From NCBI RefSeq assembly GCF_006094435.1, contig NZ_CP034783.1, positions 4,925,001-4,989,000 of the forward strand: a DNA stretch of 64,000 bases, read 5' to 3'. Positions 9,391 to 18,165 of this stretch are shown here, one piece after another (the stretch's first letter is position 1; each line of letters begins with the position of its first letter). The notes under the pieces were generated by a model. It saw only the letters and a program-made list of their open reading frames with translations, searched no databases and was not told the DNA's origin. Source of the stretch: Pseudomonas sp. MPC6. Its GTDB lineage: Bacteria; Pseudomonadota; Gammaproteobacteria; Pseudomonadales; Pseudomonadaceae. A program made the translations under genes and the position numbers.

Positions 9391-10926
9391 ATGCGCTCTC
9401 TTACCCTCCACCTGAAATTCCTGATCGCCATCCTGGTGGTGCTGGGCATTTCAGTTACGGCCTATCAGATCTTTGTGCTCGGGATTCCCGTGACCGAAGA
9501 CGCCACCGACGACTTGTGGAACATCGACGCCAAGGTCGAATTCGTCGCCAGCACCAAGGACCCGGTCAAGATCCAGATGTTCGTGCCGCCGCTGAGCCGC
9601 GATTACGTCAGCCTCAACGAGAGTTTCATCTCCAATAACTACGGCGTGGCGGTGAACCGGGTTGACGGCAACCGCAAGGTCACCTGGTCGGCGCGTCGGG
9701 CCAAGGGCAACCAGACTCTTTATTACCGCCTGGTGCTGACCAAGCGTTACAGCGGCGAAAAATTGAAGATCAAAGGCCCGACCTTCCGTGACAGCATGGT
9801 CGTGGAAGGCCCGGAAAAAATCGCCGCCGAAGCCCTGCTCGCGCCGATCCGCCAGCACTCGGCCGACGTCGAGACCTTCATTGGCGAAGCCATCAAACGC
9901 GTCAATAACGTCAACGATGACAATGTGAAGCTGCTGTTGGGCGGCGATCCGTCCGTCGGGCACAAAGCCAAAATCGTCGAACTGCTGCTGTCCATCGCCC
10001 ACGTGCCGGTGGAAAAGGTCCACACCATTCGCCTGGTGGCCGACCAGCCGCAAACCCCGGAACTCTGGCTGCGCAGCTTCAACGGCACCGACTGGCTGTA
10101 CTTCAACCCGGAAACCGGCGAGCAGGGCCTGCCCACCGACCGCCTGCTGTGGTGGACCGGCGACGAAAACCTGATCACCGTCGATGGCGGCAAGAAGGCC
10201 ACTGTGACCTTCAGCATGAACAACAGCGAAATGAACGCCATTCGCCTGGCCAAGCTGACCGACGAAAACACCGACGCCAACTTCCTCGAATACTCGCTGT
10301 ACGGCCTGCCGCTGCAAACCCAGCAGACCTTCATGATCATGGTGATGATCCCGATCGGCGTGCTGGTAATCCTGATCCTGCGCAACCTGATCGGCATCCA
10401 GACCCTGGGCACTTTCACCCCGGTGCTGATCGCCCTGGCCTTCCGCGAAACCCAGCTCGGCTTCGGCATCGTGCTGTTTACCATCATCACGGCCCTGGGC
10501 CTGTCGCTGCGTTCCTACCTTGAACACCTGAAGCTGCAGATGCTGCCGAGGCTGTCGGTGGTGCTGACCTTCGTGGTGGTGCTGATCGCGACGATCAGCC
10601 TGCTTAGCCATAAACTCGGCCTGGAACGCGGGTTGTCGGTCGCGCTGTTCCCGATGGTGATTCTGACCATGACCATCGAACGCCTGTCGATCACCTGGGA
10701 AGAACGCGGCGGCGGCCATGCCATGAAGGTAGCGATCGGCACGTTGTTCGCCGCGGCCCTGGCGCACTTGATCATGAGCGTTCCGGAGCTGGTGTACTTC
10801 GTGTTCACCTTCCCGGCGATCCTGTTGATCCTGGTGGGCTTCATGCTGGCGATGGGGCGTTATCGCGGCTACCGCCTGACCGAACTGGTGCGCTTCAAGG
10901 CCTTCCTGAAGAAGGCTGACGCCTGA
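9391..10926 (+). CDS. Membrane protein with inactive transglutaminase and 7TM domains
   Basis: The 511-residue protein has one N-terminal membrane segment (about 5-27), a periplasmic region with a transglutaminase-like fold (about 50-290, including TLYYRLVLTKRYSG and LLLGGDPSVGHKAK), and a C-terminal block of about seven membrane segments from QTFMIMVMIPIGVLVILIL onward. The classical Cys-His-Asp triad is not apparent, as in the family described as inactive transglutaminase fused to 7TM. It is followed by the ATP-grasp gene with a one-base TGATG overlap. It likely couples a periplasmic binding domain to the cytosolic ligase (inference). Confidence 0.82.
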   Translation: MRSLTLHLKFLIAILVVLGISVTAYQIFVLGIPVTEDATDDLWNIDAKVEFVASTKDPVKIQMFVPPLSRDYVSLNESFISNNYGVAVNRVDGNRKVTWSARRAKGNQTLYYRLVLTKRYSGEKLKIKGPTFRDSMVVEGPEKIAAEALLAPIRQHSADVETFIGEAIKRVNNVNDDNVKLLLGGDPSVGHKAKIVELLLSIAHVPVEKVHTIRLVADQPQTPELWLRSFNGTDWLYFNPETGEQGLPTDRLLWWTGDENLITVDGGKKATVTFSMNNSEMNAIRLAKLTDENTDANFLEYSLYGLPLQTQQTFMIMVMIPIGVLVILILRNLIGIQTLGTFTPVLIALAFRETQLGFGIVLFTIITALGLSLRSYLEHLKLQMLPRLSVVLTFVVVLIATISLLSHKLGLERGLSVALFPMVILTMTIERLSITWEERGGGHAMKVAIGTLFAAALAHLIMSVPELVYFVFTFPAILLILVGFMLAMGRYRGYRLTELVRFKAFLKKADA

Positions 10927-11912
10927 TGTTCGGCCTCTGGAAGACCTGGAAGGCCCTGGAAGCCCGGGGCATCATGGGCATCAATCGGCGCAACGCGGAC
11001 TATGTGCTCAAGTACAACAAGCGCAGCCTGTACCCGATCGTCGATGACAAGATCATCACCAAGGAGCGCGCCATCGCCGCCGGCATCCATGTGCCGGAAT
11101 TGTATGGCGTGATCTCCACCGAGAAGGAAATCGACAACCTCGACGCGATCATCGGCGGGCGCAACGACTTCGTGGTGAAACCGGCCCAGGGCGCCGGCGG
11201 TGACGGCATCCTGGTGATCGCCGACCGCTTCGAGGGGCGCTACCGCACGGTGTCCGGCAAGATCATCAGCCACGAGGAAATCGAGCACCAGATTTCCAGC
11301 ATCCTGACCGGCCTTTATTCGCTGGGCGGTCATCGCGACCGGGCGCTGATCGAATACCGCGTGACCCCGGACCAGATCTTCAAGAGCATCAGCTACGAGG
11401 GCGTGCCGGACATCCGCATCATCGTGCTGATGGGCTACCCGGTCATGGCCATGCTGCGCTTGCCGACCCGTCAGTCCGGCGGCAAGGCCAACCTGCACCA
11501 GGGCGCCATCGGCGTCGGTGTGGACCTCGCCACCGGCCTGACCCTGCGCGGCACCTGGCTGAACAACATCATCACCAAGCACCCGGACACCACCAACGCG
11601 GTGGACGGCGTGCAATTGCCCTATTGGGACGGTTTCATGAAACTCGCCGCCGGCTGCTATGAGCTGTGCGGGCTGGGTTACATCGGGGTCGACATGGTGC
11701 TGGACCAGGAAAAAGGCCCGCTGATTCTTGAACTCAACGCCCGTCCCGGGCTGAACATCCAGATTGCCAATGATTGCGGCCTGACATTGCGTACCCATGC
11801 CGTTGAAGCGCGGCTTGAAGCATTGAAGACTCGCGGGATCAGCGAAACGGTTGCGGAACGGGTGGAGTTTGTCCAAGAGATGTTCGGGCATATTCCCGGG
11901 GTCGAGGGCTGA
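10926..11912 (+). CDS. Alpha-L-glutamate ligase-like ATP-grasp protein
   Basis: RimK-related ATP-grasp enzyme of 328 residues. Visible parts are the ATP-binding VVKPAQGAGGDGILVI near residue 80, IEYRVTPDQIF, and the metal-binding LILELNARPGLNIQIAN near residue 270. The family forms amide bonds between amino acids or onto peptides using ATP; the acceptor here is unknown. It overlaps the 7TM gene by one base and closes the operon, with a REP pair 20 bp downstream as likely 3' boundary. The conserved trio (zinc-protease-like, 7TM transglutaminase-like, ligase) argues for one envelope-related pathway. Confidence 0.85.
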   Translation: MFGLWKTWKALEARGIMGINRRNADYVLKYNKRSLYPIVDDKIITKERAIAAGIHVPELYGVISTEKEIDNLDAIIGGRNDFVVKPAQGAGGDGILVIADRFEGRYRTVSGKIISHEEIEHQISSILTGLYSLGGHRDRALIEYRVTPDQIFKSISYEGVPDIRIIVLMGYPVMAMLRLPTRQSGGKANLHQGAIGVGVDLATGLTLRGTWLNNIITKHPDTTNAVDGVQLPYWDGFMKLAAGCYELCGLGYIGVDMVLDQEKGPLILELNARPGLNIQIANDCGLTLRTHAVEARLEALKTRGISETVAERVEFVQEMFGHIPGVEG

Positions 11913-11931
11913 TCCAAGACCGAGTCGCACC

Positions 11932-11999
11932 CTTCGCTGGCAAGCCAGCTCCTACAGGGATGGCGCTGAACCTTGTAGGAGCTGGCTTGCCAGCGAAGA
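11932..11999. repeat. REP pair downstream of the ATP-grasp trio
   Basis: Reverse copy CTTCGCTGGCAAGCCAGCTC at 11932-11960 followed by forward copy at 11972-11999 with only 11 bp between them, an arrangement opposite to the prp REP pairs. Confidence 0.9.
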
Positions 12000-12127
12000 C
12001 GGCCTCACTGCCAACACACCCACCCAACCCTGCCGCCAATCTGCCAATCCCCGACTTCCCCTCTAGGAGCAATTCCCAGAGAAGACTACAATCGCCACCC
12101 CGCCTCGATGGCTGATCCGCCCCGCCC

Positions 12128-13465
12128 ATGTTGACCTGTTCCGTACACCCGCTCCCCTATCTCGCCAATCCCGCCGACTACTTCGCGGCGATTCGTCATG
12201 CCCCCGGTGCCGTACTGCTCGACAGTGGTCGGCCGACTGCCGATCGCGGTCGTTATGACCTGCTCAGCGCCTGGCCGCTGGAACAACTGGCCGTATTGCC
12301 TGACGAAAGCGGCAGCGATTTCCTGCAGCGCCTGCGCGACAACCTGACACGGCTGGGTGAAGCCGCGCTGCCGTTTGACCTGCCTTTCGCCGGCGGCCTG
12401 ATCGGCTACCTGAGCTATGACTTCGGTCGTCACCTGGAGCATCTGCCGAGCCTGGCGCAGGACGACCTGCAATTGCCGGATGCGCGTTTCGGGCTCTATG
12501 CCTGGGCACTGATCAGCGATCACCAACTCGAGACCAGTCAGCTGGTGTTTCACCCGACGCTGATCGACAGCGAGCGACAACGGCTGATCGCCTTGTTCAG
12601 CCAGCCCGGGATCGAGCCGGTCGAGCCTTTCACACTGAAAGCACCGATGAGCGCCGACTTGAGCGCTGATGAGTATCGCCACGCGCTGGAGCGCATCCAG
12701 CACTATATCCAGGCCGGCGACTGCTATCAGGTCAACTTCGCCCAGCGCTTCCGCGCGCAATGCCAGGGCGACCCCTGGGCCGCCTACTGCGCGTTGCGCG
12801 CCGCCTGCCCGACGCCGTTTTCCGGCTTCCAGAGCCTGCCCGATGGCGGCGCGGTGTTGAGCCTTTCGCCAGAGCGTTTCGTCAAAGTCAGCGAGCGCCA
12901 TGTGGAAACCCGCCCGATCAAGGGCACCCGCCCTCGCGGCCTGACCGCCGGCGAAGATGCGGCGAACGCCGCCGAACTGCTGGCCAGTCCCAAGGACCGC
13001 GCGGAAAACCTGATGATCGTCGACTTGCTGCGCAACGACCTCGGCCGCACTTGCCGCATCGGCTCGGTGCGGGTGCCGGAGTTGTTCAGCCTGGAAAGCT
13101 ACCCGAACGTGCATCACCTGGTGAGCAGCGTGACCGGGGAACTGGCGGATGACCGGGACGCCCTGGACCTGATCGCCGGCAGCTTCCCGGGCGGATCGAT
13201 TACCGGCGCGCCGAAGATTCGGGCGATGCAGATCATCGACGAGCTGGAACCGACGCGTCGTGGCTTGTATTGCGGTTCGTTGCTGTACCTGGACGTGCGC
13301 GGCGAGATGGACAGCTCCATCGCCATTCGCAGCTTGCTGGTGAAGGATGGGCAGGTCTGTTGCTGGGGCGGCGGCGGGATCGTCGCCGATTCCGAGTGGC
13401 AGGCCGAGTATCAGGAGTCGATTACCAAGGTGAAGGTGTTGCTCGATACCTTGCAGAATCTTTAA
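12128..13465 (+). CDS. pabB: Aminodeoxychorismate synthase component I (PabB)
   Basis: Chorismate-utilising enzyme of 445 residues that makes 4-amino-4-deoxychorismate for p-aminobenzoate and folate, using ammonia from PabA. Motifs of the family are visible: SGFQSLPDGGAVLSLSPERF, TRPIKGTRPRG (about residues 260-270), DLLRNDLGR, SFPGGSITGAPKIRAM near 355 and YCGSLLYLD. The PIKGTRPRG form with Lys is typical of PabB rather than of TrpE. No strong ribosome site precedes the ATG (CCGCCCCGCCC), so expression may be weak. No PabA gene is adjacent. It converges on thrH with a REP pair between them. Confidence 0.93.
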   Translation: MLTCSVHPLPYLANPADYFAAIRHAPGAVLLDSGRPTADRGRYDLLSAWPLEQLAVLPDESGSDFLQRLRDNLTRLGEAALPFDLPFAGGLIGYLSYDFGRHLEHLPSLAQDDLQLPDARFGLYAWALISDHQLETSQLVFHPTLIDSERQRLIALFSQPGIEPVEPFTLKAPMSADLSADEYRHALERIQHYIQAGDCYQVNFAQRFRAQCQGDPWAAYCALRAACPTPFSGFQSLPDGGAVLSLSPERFVKVSERHVETRPIKGTRPRGLTAGEDAANAAELLASPKDRAENLMIVDLLRNDLGRTCRIGSVRVPELFSLESYPNVHHLVSSVTGELADDRDALDLIAGSFPGGSITGAPKIRAMQIIDELEPTRRGLYCGSLLYLDVRGEMDSSIAIRSLLVKDGQVCCWGGGGIVADSEWQAEYQESITKVKVLLDTLQNL

Positions 13466-13467
13466 GA

Positions 13468-13559
13468 GCTTCGCCGGCAAGCCGGCTCCTACAGGTTTTC
13501 TGCCGCCCCCCAATTATGCGGTCAACAAATAGCTGTAGGAGCCGGCTTGCCGGCGAAGG
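13468..13559. repeat. REP pair between pabB and thrH
   Basis: Reverse copy CTTCGCCGGCAAGCCGGCTC at 13468-13496 and forward copy at 13533-13559, placed between two convergent genes where it could serve as a shared 3' boundary. No separate U-tract terminator was seen. Confidence 0.9.
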
Positions 13560-13574
13560 CGCCCTCGAAATCGA

Positions 13575-14192
13575 CTACAGACTCAGGGCCCGATTGGAGG
13601 CCTTGATGAACTCCTGCTTCAGCGCTTCAAAGCTGTGCACCGCCGGGAACTGTGGAAACTCGCGAATCACATTGTCCGGCGCATGGAACAGAATCCCTGC
13701 ATCCGCCTCGCCCAGCATCGTGGTGTCGTTGTAGGAATCCCCCGCCGCAATCACCCGATAGTAGAGGCTCTTGAAGGCCAATACCGACTGGCGCTTGGGA
13801 TCGCGCTGACGCAACTGATAGCTCGTCACCCGACCGGAGTCATCCGTGATCAGGCGGTGGCAAAGCAGGGTCGGGAAGCCCAGTTGACGCATCAGCGGCT
13901 GGGAGAATTCGTAGAAGGTGTCCGACAGAATCACCACCTGAAACCGCTCACGCAGCCAGTCGACGAACTCGACGGCACCGTCCAGCGGCTTGAGCGTGGC
14001 GATCACTTCCTGGATGTCGGACAGCTTCAGGCCGTGCTCATCGAGGATCCGCAGGCGCTGCTTCATCAACACGTCGTAGTCGGGGATGTCCCGGGTGGTG
14101 GCCCTGAGGGAGTCGATCCCGGTTTTTTCGGCAAAGGCGATCCAGATTTCCGGGACCAGCACACCTTCAAGATCCAGACAGGCAATTTCCAC
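13575..14192 (-). CDS. thrH: Phosphoserine phosphatase / homoserine phosphotransferase ThrH
   Basis: HAD-superfamily protein of 205 residues matching ThrH of pseudomonads, which dephosphorylates phosphoserine and can transfer the phosphate to homoserine. The nucleophile motif is CLDLEGVLVPE at residues 4-14 (DxE instead of the usual DxD, a ThrH feature); motif II is VILSDTFYEF and the Mg2+ motif is AAGDSYNDTTML. The start is GTG at 14192, preceded by GGGAG at a good distance; an upstream in-frame ATG lacks support. It is divergent from cysH. Confidence 0.92.
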   Translation of the reverse strand: MEIACLDLEGVLVPEIWIAFAEKTGIDSLRATTRDIPDYDVLMKQRLRILDEHGLKLSDIQEVIATLKPLDGAVEFVDWLRERFQVVILSDTFYEFSQPLMRQLGFPTLLCHRLITDDSGRVTSYQLRQRDPKRQSVLAFKSLYYRVIAAGDSYNDTTMLGEADAGILFHAPDNVIREFPQFPAVHSFEALKQEFIKASNRALSL

Positions 14193-14365
14193 GAGACACT
14201 CCCATTTGTATTGATTATTGAGTCGAGCGAGCAAAAAGACTGCCGAACTCTAGCGACTCGGGCGGGCCTGCGCAACGCAGAGGGCGCACCAGCCGCTGCA
14301 GGATTTTGTTACCATTAGCCCCATATAGAGCGCCCAGCGCCACCGACCTGTAGGAAGCCGCCCTG

Positions 14366-15106
14366 ATGAGCCCATCGTTCGATGTCGTGGAACTCGCCAC
14401 GACCTATGCCAACAAATCCGCCCAAGACATCCTGAAACTCGCGTTCGCCGAGTTCGGCGATGACCTGTGGATATCTTTCAGCGGCGCCGAAGACGTGGTG
14501 CTGGTGGACATGGCCTGGAAGCTGAACAAAAACGTCAAGGTATTCAGCCTCGACACCGGCCGCCTGCACCCCGAGACCTACCGTTTCATCGATCAGGTGC
14601 GCGAGCACTACCAGATCGAGATCGAGCTGGTGTCACCGGACTACACGAAACTTGAACCCTTCGTGAAGGAAAAAGGCCTGTTCAGTTTCTATAAGGACGG
14701 CCATGGCGAATGCTGCGGCATCCGCAAGATCGAGCCGCTGCGTCGCAAGTTGTCCGGCGTGACGGCCTGGGCCACCGGCCAGCGTCGAGACCAGAGCCCG
14801 GGTACCCGCAGCGCCGTCGCGGTGATGGAAATCGACACCGCGTTTTCGACGCCGGAACGCACCCTGTACAAATTCAACCCGCTGGCACAGATGACCAGTG
14901 AAGAGATCTGGGGTTACATCCGCATGCTCGAGCTGCCGTACAACAGCCTGCACGAACGCGGCTTCATCAGCATTGGCTGCGAACCTTGCACCCGTCCGGT
15001 GCTTCCGAACCAGCACGAGCGTGAAGGTCGCTGGTGGTGGGAAGAAGCGACGCAGAAAGAATGCGGGTTGCATGCGGGGAATATCATCAGCAAGTCCAAG
15101 GCGTAA
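14366..15106 (+). CDS. cysH: Assimilatory APS reductase CysH
   Basis: The 246-residue cytosolic enzyme reduces adenosine 5'-phosphosulfate to sulfite in sulfate assimilation. The pattern Cys116-Cys117 (GECCGIRK) with Cys205-x-x-Cys208 (GCEPCTRP) is the [4Fe-4S] signature of the APS-reducing type used by Pseudomonas rather than the PAPS-reducing enterobacterial type. The catalytic Cys233 lies in KECGLHAG near the C-terminus. The PP-loop [14 protein letters not shown] is at residues 38-51. TAGGAAG precedes the ATG. It stands alone, divergent from thrH, with REPs downstream. Confidence 0.95.
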   Translation: MSPSFDVVELATTYANKSAQDILKLAFAEFGDDLWISFSGAEDVVLVDMAWKLNKNVKVFSLDTGRLHPETYRFIDQVREHYQIEIELVSPDYTKLEPFVKEKGLFSFYKDGHGECCGIRKIEPLRRKLSGVTAWATGQRRDQSPGTRSAVAVMEIDTAFSTPERTLYKFNPLAQMTSEEIWGYIRMLELPYNSLHERGFISIGCEPCTRPVLPNQHEREGRWWWEEATQKECGLHAGNIISKSKA

Positions 15107-15126
15107 TTCCTCGGCCTGATGCAATC

Positions 15127-15246
15127 CCCTGCAGGAGCGAGCTTGCTCCGGGCGGCGTTCCGCCGATGAACCTGAGGAAGCAGCGGGGGTGTCAGGCTTG
15201 CCGCGTTATCGTTGACGACCATCGCGGGCAAGCCCGCTCCTACAGG
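15127..15246. repeat. REP pair downstream of cysH
   Basis: Forward copy GCAGGAGCGAGCTTGCTCCG at 15127-15150, followed by GGCGGCGTTCCG, and reverse copy ATCGCGGGCAAGCCCGCTCC at about 15221-15246, with the CGCGTTATCGTTGACG extension before it. Confidence 0.85.
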
Positions 15247-15387
15247 TTCTGTGATGAGCCTGAAAAATGTGTACACACGAATGTCACCATAGGTGCCATT
15301 TGTGTGTGCACTTTTAGTTTCAACGCCCCAAAAAGTTACACCCTCCTTGCCTGACTTTCCCAGCGACCTTTCTCCCCAAACCCCGCC

Positions 15388-15432
15388 AATAAATAAATAC
15401 CTGTTCGATCGGTCAATTTATATTTATTTATT
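15388..15432. promoter_or_regulatory. A+T-rich inverted repeat upstream of permease
   Basis: AATAAATAAATA at 15388-15399 is the exact reverse complement of TATTTATTTATT at 15421-15432, with a 21-nt spacer. In a G+C-rich genome this is conspicuous and could bind an MvaT-type silencer or a regulator (inference). Confidence 0.4.
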
Positions 15433-15528
15433 TTCAGTTACTTAGCCAAACCAGATAACAAAACGGAATTAGCGCCCCAGTTGTTAGCTCGGTAACTGGC
15501 ATAGATCTGGCTTTAGTGCATACATGTT

Positions 15529-15538
15529 TTGTATACAA
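15529..15538. promoter_or_regulatory. Candidate operator TTGTATACAA
   Basis: A perfect 10-bp palindrome of the sort bound by GntR/FadR-type regulators, 169 bp before the permease ATG and overlapping a possible -10 (TATACA). No GntR gene is adjacent, so the regulator would be elsewhere. Confidence 0.4.
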
Positions 15539-15706
15539 TCACAGCAAAACATAAACACACTTTAGATCCGCAAGCCTGAAGCGCCCTATCCCGTACAGGC
15601 TGCAGATGCCCCGTAATCAATGATGCTTACTGCCCCGCGACGAAGATTTGTCGAGCCTTCGCTCATGCACAGTCATCGCGGCGCCAAGCTTCAGGAGCCT
15701 GCCGGA

Positions 15707-17248
15707 ATGCGTACTAGCCTCTCCAATAACAACATCGCGCTGGATCTGCCCTCCTCTTACCCCGAACCCGCCACCCTCGATCAACGGTTTCAAGCACCTG
15801 TAGTACTCAGCCCACGCCTGCACAACAAAGACCTCGCACCGACCAAGGCCGAAGGTCGGCGCTGGGGCCGCTACAGCATCTTTGCCCTGTGGACCAACGA
15901 CGTTCACAACATCGCCAACTACTCCTTCGCCATCGGCCTGTATGCCTTGGGCCTGGGTGGCTGGCAGATTCTGCTGTCCCTGGGTATCGGTGCGGCACTG
16001 GTGTACGGCTTCATGAACCTGTCCGGTTACATGGGCCAGAAAACCGGCGTGCCGTTCCCGGTCATCAGCCGGATCAGTTTCGGTATTCACGGGGCGCAGA
16101 TTCCTGCATTGATCCGCGCCATCATCGCCATCGCCTGGTTCGGGATTCAGACGTACCTGGCGTCCGTGGTCCTGCGCGTGCTGCTGACGGCGGTGCATCC
16201 CGGGTTTGCCGACTACGACCACGATTCGATCCTTGGCTTGTCGAGCCTGGGCTGGATATGTTTCGTGGCGATCTGGCTAGTGCAACTGGCGATCCTCGCC
16301 TATGGCATGGAAATGGTGCGGCGCTACGAGGCATTTGCCGGACCGGTGATTTTGCTGACCGTCGCCTCCCTCGCCGGGTGGATGTACTTCCAGGCCGACG
16401 CAACCATCGCCTGGTCGATCCGCGAACAGCTGACCGGCGGCGAGATGTGGCGCAACATCTTTGCCGGCGGTGCACTGTGGCTGTCGATCTACGGCACGCT
16501 GATTCTGAATTTCTGTGACTTCGCCCGCTCTTCGCCGTGCCGCAAGACAATCAAGGTCGGCAATTTCTGGGGCTTGCCGGTGAATATCCTGGTGTTTGCC
16601 AGCATCACCGTCCTGCTCTGCGGTGCGCAATTCCAGATCAATGGCCGGATCATCGAAAGCCCGACCGAAATCATCGCCTCGATTCCCAACACTTTCTTCC
16701 TGGTGCTCGGCTGCCTGGCCTTCCTGATCGTGACCGTAGCGGTGAACATCATGGCCAACTTTGTCGCCCCGGCGTTCGTGCTCAGCAACCTGGCGCCCAA
16801 ATACCTGACGTTCCGTCGCGCCGGGCTGATCAGTGCGACCATTGCCGTGCTGATCCTGCCCTGGAACCTCTACAACAGTCCGCTGGTGATCGTGTATTTC
16901 CTGTCCGGCCTCGGCGCCTTGCTCGGCCCGTTGTACGGAGTGATCATGGTCGACTACTGGCTTGTACGAAAAGCACAGGTCAATGTGCCGCAGCTGTACA
17001 GTGAAGATCCCAACGGCGCCTATTACTACAGCCGCGGGGTCAATCTGCGCGCCGTGGCGGCGTTCATTCCTGCAGCGCTGATCGCCATCGTCCTCGCGCT
17101 GGTGCCGGGTTTCCACAGCGTATCGCCCTTCTCCTGGCTGATTGGCGCGGGTATCGCCGCCATGCTCTACCTGATCATCACCAAACGGCAGCCGCACTAC
17201 GCCGACGTCAGCGGCGAATCCATCGCGGTCGACAACGCCAGTCATTAA
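15707..17248 (+). CDS. NCS1-family nucleobase/hydantoin-type permease
   Basis: Integral inner-membrane symporter of 513 residues with about twelve membrane segments, of the nucleobase:cation symporter-1 family (Mhp1, CodB, allantoin and hydantoin permeases). The family motif region RRWGRYSIFALWTNDVHNIANYSFAIG precedes the first segment, read here in pieces, and SISFGIHGAQIPALIR-like and NFCDFARSSP stretches follow. The ATG at 15707 has AGGAG about ten bases upstream. It is followed after 56 bp by a racemase of the hydantoin/allantoin type, which suggests a hydantoin or allantoin-like substrate; the exact substrate is not determined. Confidence 0.87.
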   Translation: MRTSLSNNNIALDLPSSYPEPATLDQRFQAPVVLSPRLHNKDLAPTKAEGRRWGRYSIFALWTNDVHNIANYSFAIGLYALGLGGWQILLSLGIGAALVYGFMNLSGYMGQKTGVPFPVISRISFGIHGAQIPALIRAIIAIAWFGIQTYLASVVLRVLLTAVHPGFADYDHDSILGLSSLGWICFVAIWLVQLAILAYGMEMVRRYEAFAGPVILLTVASLAGWMYFQADATIAWSIREQLTGGEMWRNIFAGGALWLSIYGTLILNFCDFARSSPCRKTIKVGNFWGLPVNILVFASITVLLCGAQFQINGRIIESPTEIIASIPNTFFLVLGCLAFLIVTVAVNIMANFVAPAFVLSNLAPKYLTFRRAGLISATIAVLILPWNLYNSPLVIVYFLSGLGALLGPLYGVIMVDYWLVRKAQVNVPQLYSEDPNGAYYYSRGVNLRAVAAFIPAALIAIVLALVPGFHSVSPFSWLIGAGIAAMLYLIITKRQPHYADVSGESIAVDNASH

Positions 17249-17256
17249 TCCCGTGA

Positions 17257-17277
17257 CGGCCCGGCACTGCCGGGCCG
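17257..17277. other. Intercistronic GC hairpin between permease and racemase
   Basis: CGGCCCGGCA-CTG-TGCCGGGCCG-like sequence forms a stem of about nine G-C pairs with a three-base loop. No U-tract follows, so it is more likely an attenuator or mRNA-stability element than a full terminator. Confidence 0.5.
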
Positions 17278-17304
17278 CAGAACCATCCGTCATAAGGACT
17301 TTCC

Positions 17305-18033
17305 ATGCGCATTCTCGTGGTCAACGTCAACACCACCGAATCCATCACCCAAGCGATCGCCCGCTCGGCGCAGTCCGTGGCCGCGCCCGGCACCGAAATC
17401 ATCGGCCTGACGCCCTACTTCGGCGCCGAGTCCATCGAAGGCAACTTTGAAAGCTACCTGGCCGCCATCGCTGTGATGGATCGGGTACTGGCCTACGACC
17501 AGCCTTTCGACGCAGTGATCCAGGCTGGTTACGGCGAGCACGGTCGCGAAGGGTTACAGGAGTTGCTCAACGTGCCGGTGGTGGATATCACCGATGCGGC
17601 CGCCAGCACCGCGATGTTCCTGGGCCATGCCTATTCGGTGGTCACGACGCTGGACCGCACCGTGCCGCTGATCGAGGATCGTCTCAAGCTGTCGGGGCTC
17701 TGGGACCGCTGTGCGTCAGTGCGCGCCAGTGGCTTGGCCGTGCTGGAGCTGGAGTCCGATCCAGAGCGCGCACTGGAGGCCATTGTCCGTCAGGCGGAAC
17801 TGGCGGTGCTTGAGGACAAGGCCGAGGTGATTTGCCTGGGATGCGGCGGCATGGCCGGGCTGGACGAGCAGATTCGTCAGCGTACGGGGGTGCCGGTGGT
17901 GGATGGTGTGACGGCGGCGGTGACGATTGCCGAATCGTTGGTGCGGCTGGGGCTGTCGACGTCGAAGGTGCGGACTTATGCGACACCGCGGCCGAAGAAA
18001 ATTGTCGGTTGGCCGGGGCGGTTTGGCCGATAA
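17305..18033 (+). CDS. Asp/Glu/hydantoin racemase family protein
   Basis: The 242-residue cytosolic protein belongs to the family that racemises hydantoins or allantoin using two Cys residues as acid and base. The C-terminal Cys is present (ICLGCGGMAG, Cys180), but the position of the first catalytic Cys in the usual ACxGDPG motif reads QAGYGEHGREG, with Gly75. So the two-cysteine mechanism cannot operate as in the classical enzymes. The protein may be a divergent lineage with another reaction. It follows the NCS1 permease by 56 bp with a GC hairpin between them and is probably cotranscribed. Confidence 0.83.
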   Translation: MRILVVNVNTTESITQAIARSAQSVAAPGTEIIGLTPYFGAESIEGNFESYLAAIAVMDRVLAYDQPFDAVIQAGYGEHGREGLQELLNVPVVDITDAAASTAMFLGHAYSVVTTLDRTVPLIEDRLKLSGLWDRCASVRASGLAVLELESDPERALEAIVRQAELAVLEDKAEVICLGCGGMAGLDEQIRQRTGVPVVDGVTAAVTIAESLVRLGLSTSKVRTYATPRPKKIVGWPGRFGR

Positions 18034-18034
18034 A

Positions 18035-18140
18035 CCGCGTTATCGTTCTTCGCGGGCAAGCCACGCTCCCACAGGGTTTTGTGTCGTTTACATGACCGTG
18101 GCAAGACACAAACCCTGTGGGAGCGGGCTTGCTCGCGATG
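18035..18140. repeat. REP pair downstream of racemase
   Basis: Reverse copy CTTCGCGGGCAAGCCACGCTC at about 18048-18077 with an upstream CCGCGTTATCGTT extension, then forward copy TGTGGGAGCGGGCTTGCTCG at 18113-18140, separating two convergent genes. Confidence 0.88.
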
Positions 18141-18165
18141 GCCACACCTCGGTTCAGAGTCAGGC

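Larger units (their letters stand above)
15107..15706. other. 600-bp regulatory gap upstream of the permease gene
   Basis: The left part (15127-15246) is a REP pair. After it the sequence becomes A+T-rich and holds palindromes: TGTGTACACA at 15268-15277, a 12-bp-arm inverted repeat at 15388-15432, and TTGTATACAA at 15529-15538. No credible gene was seen; a longer reading of the permease from 15620 lacks a good ribosome site. Confidence 0.7.
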
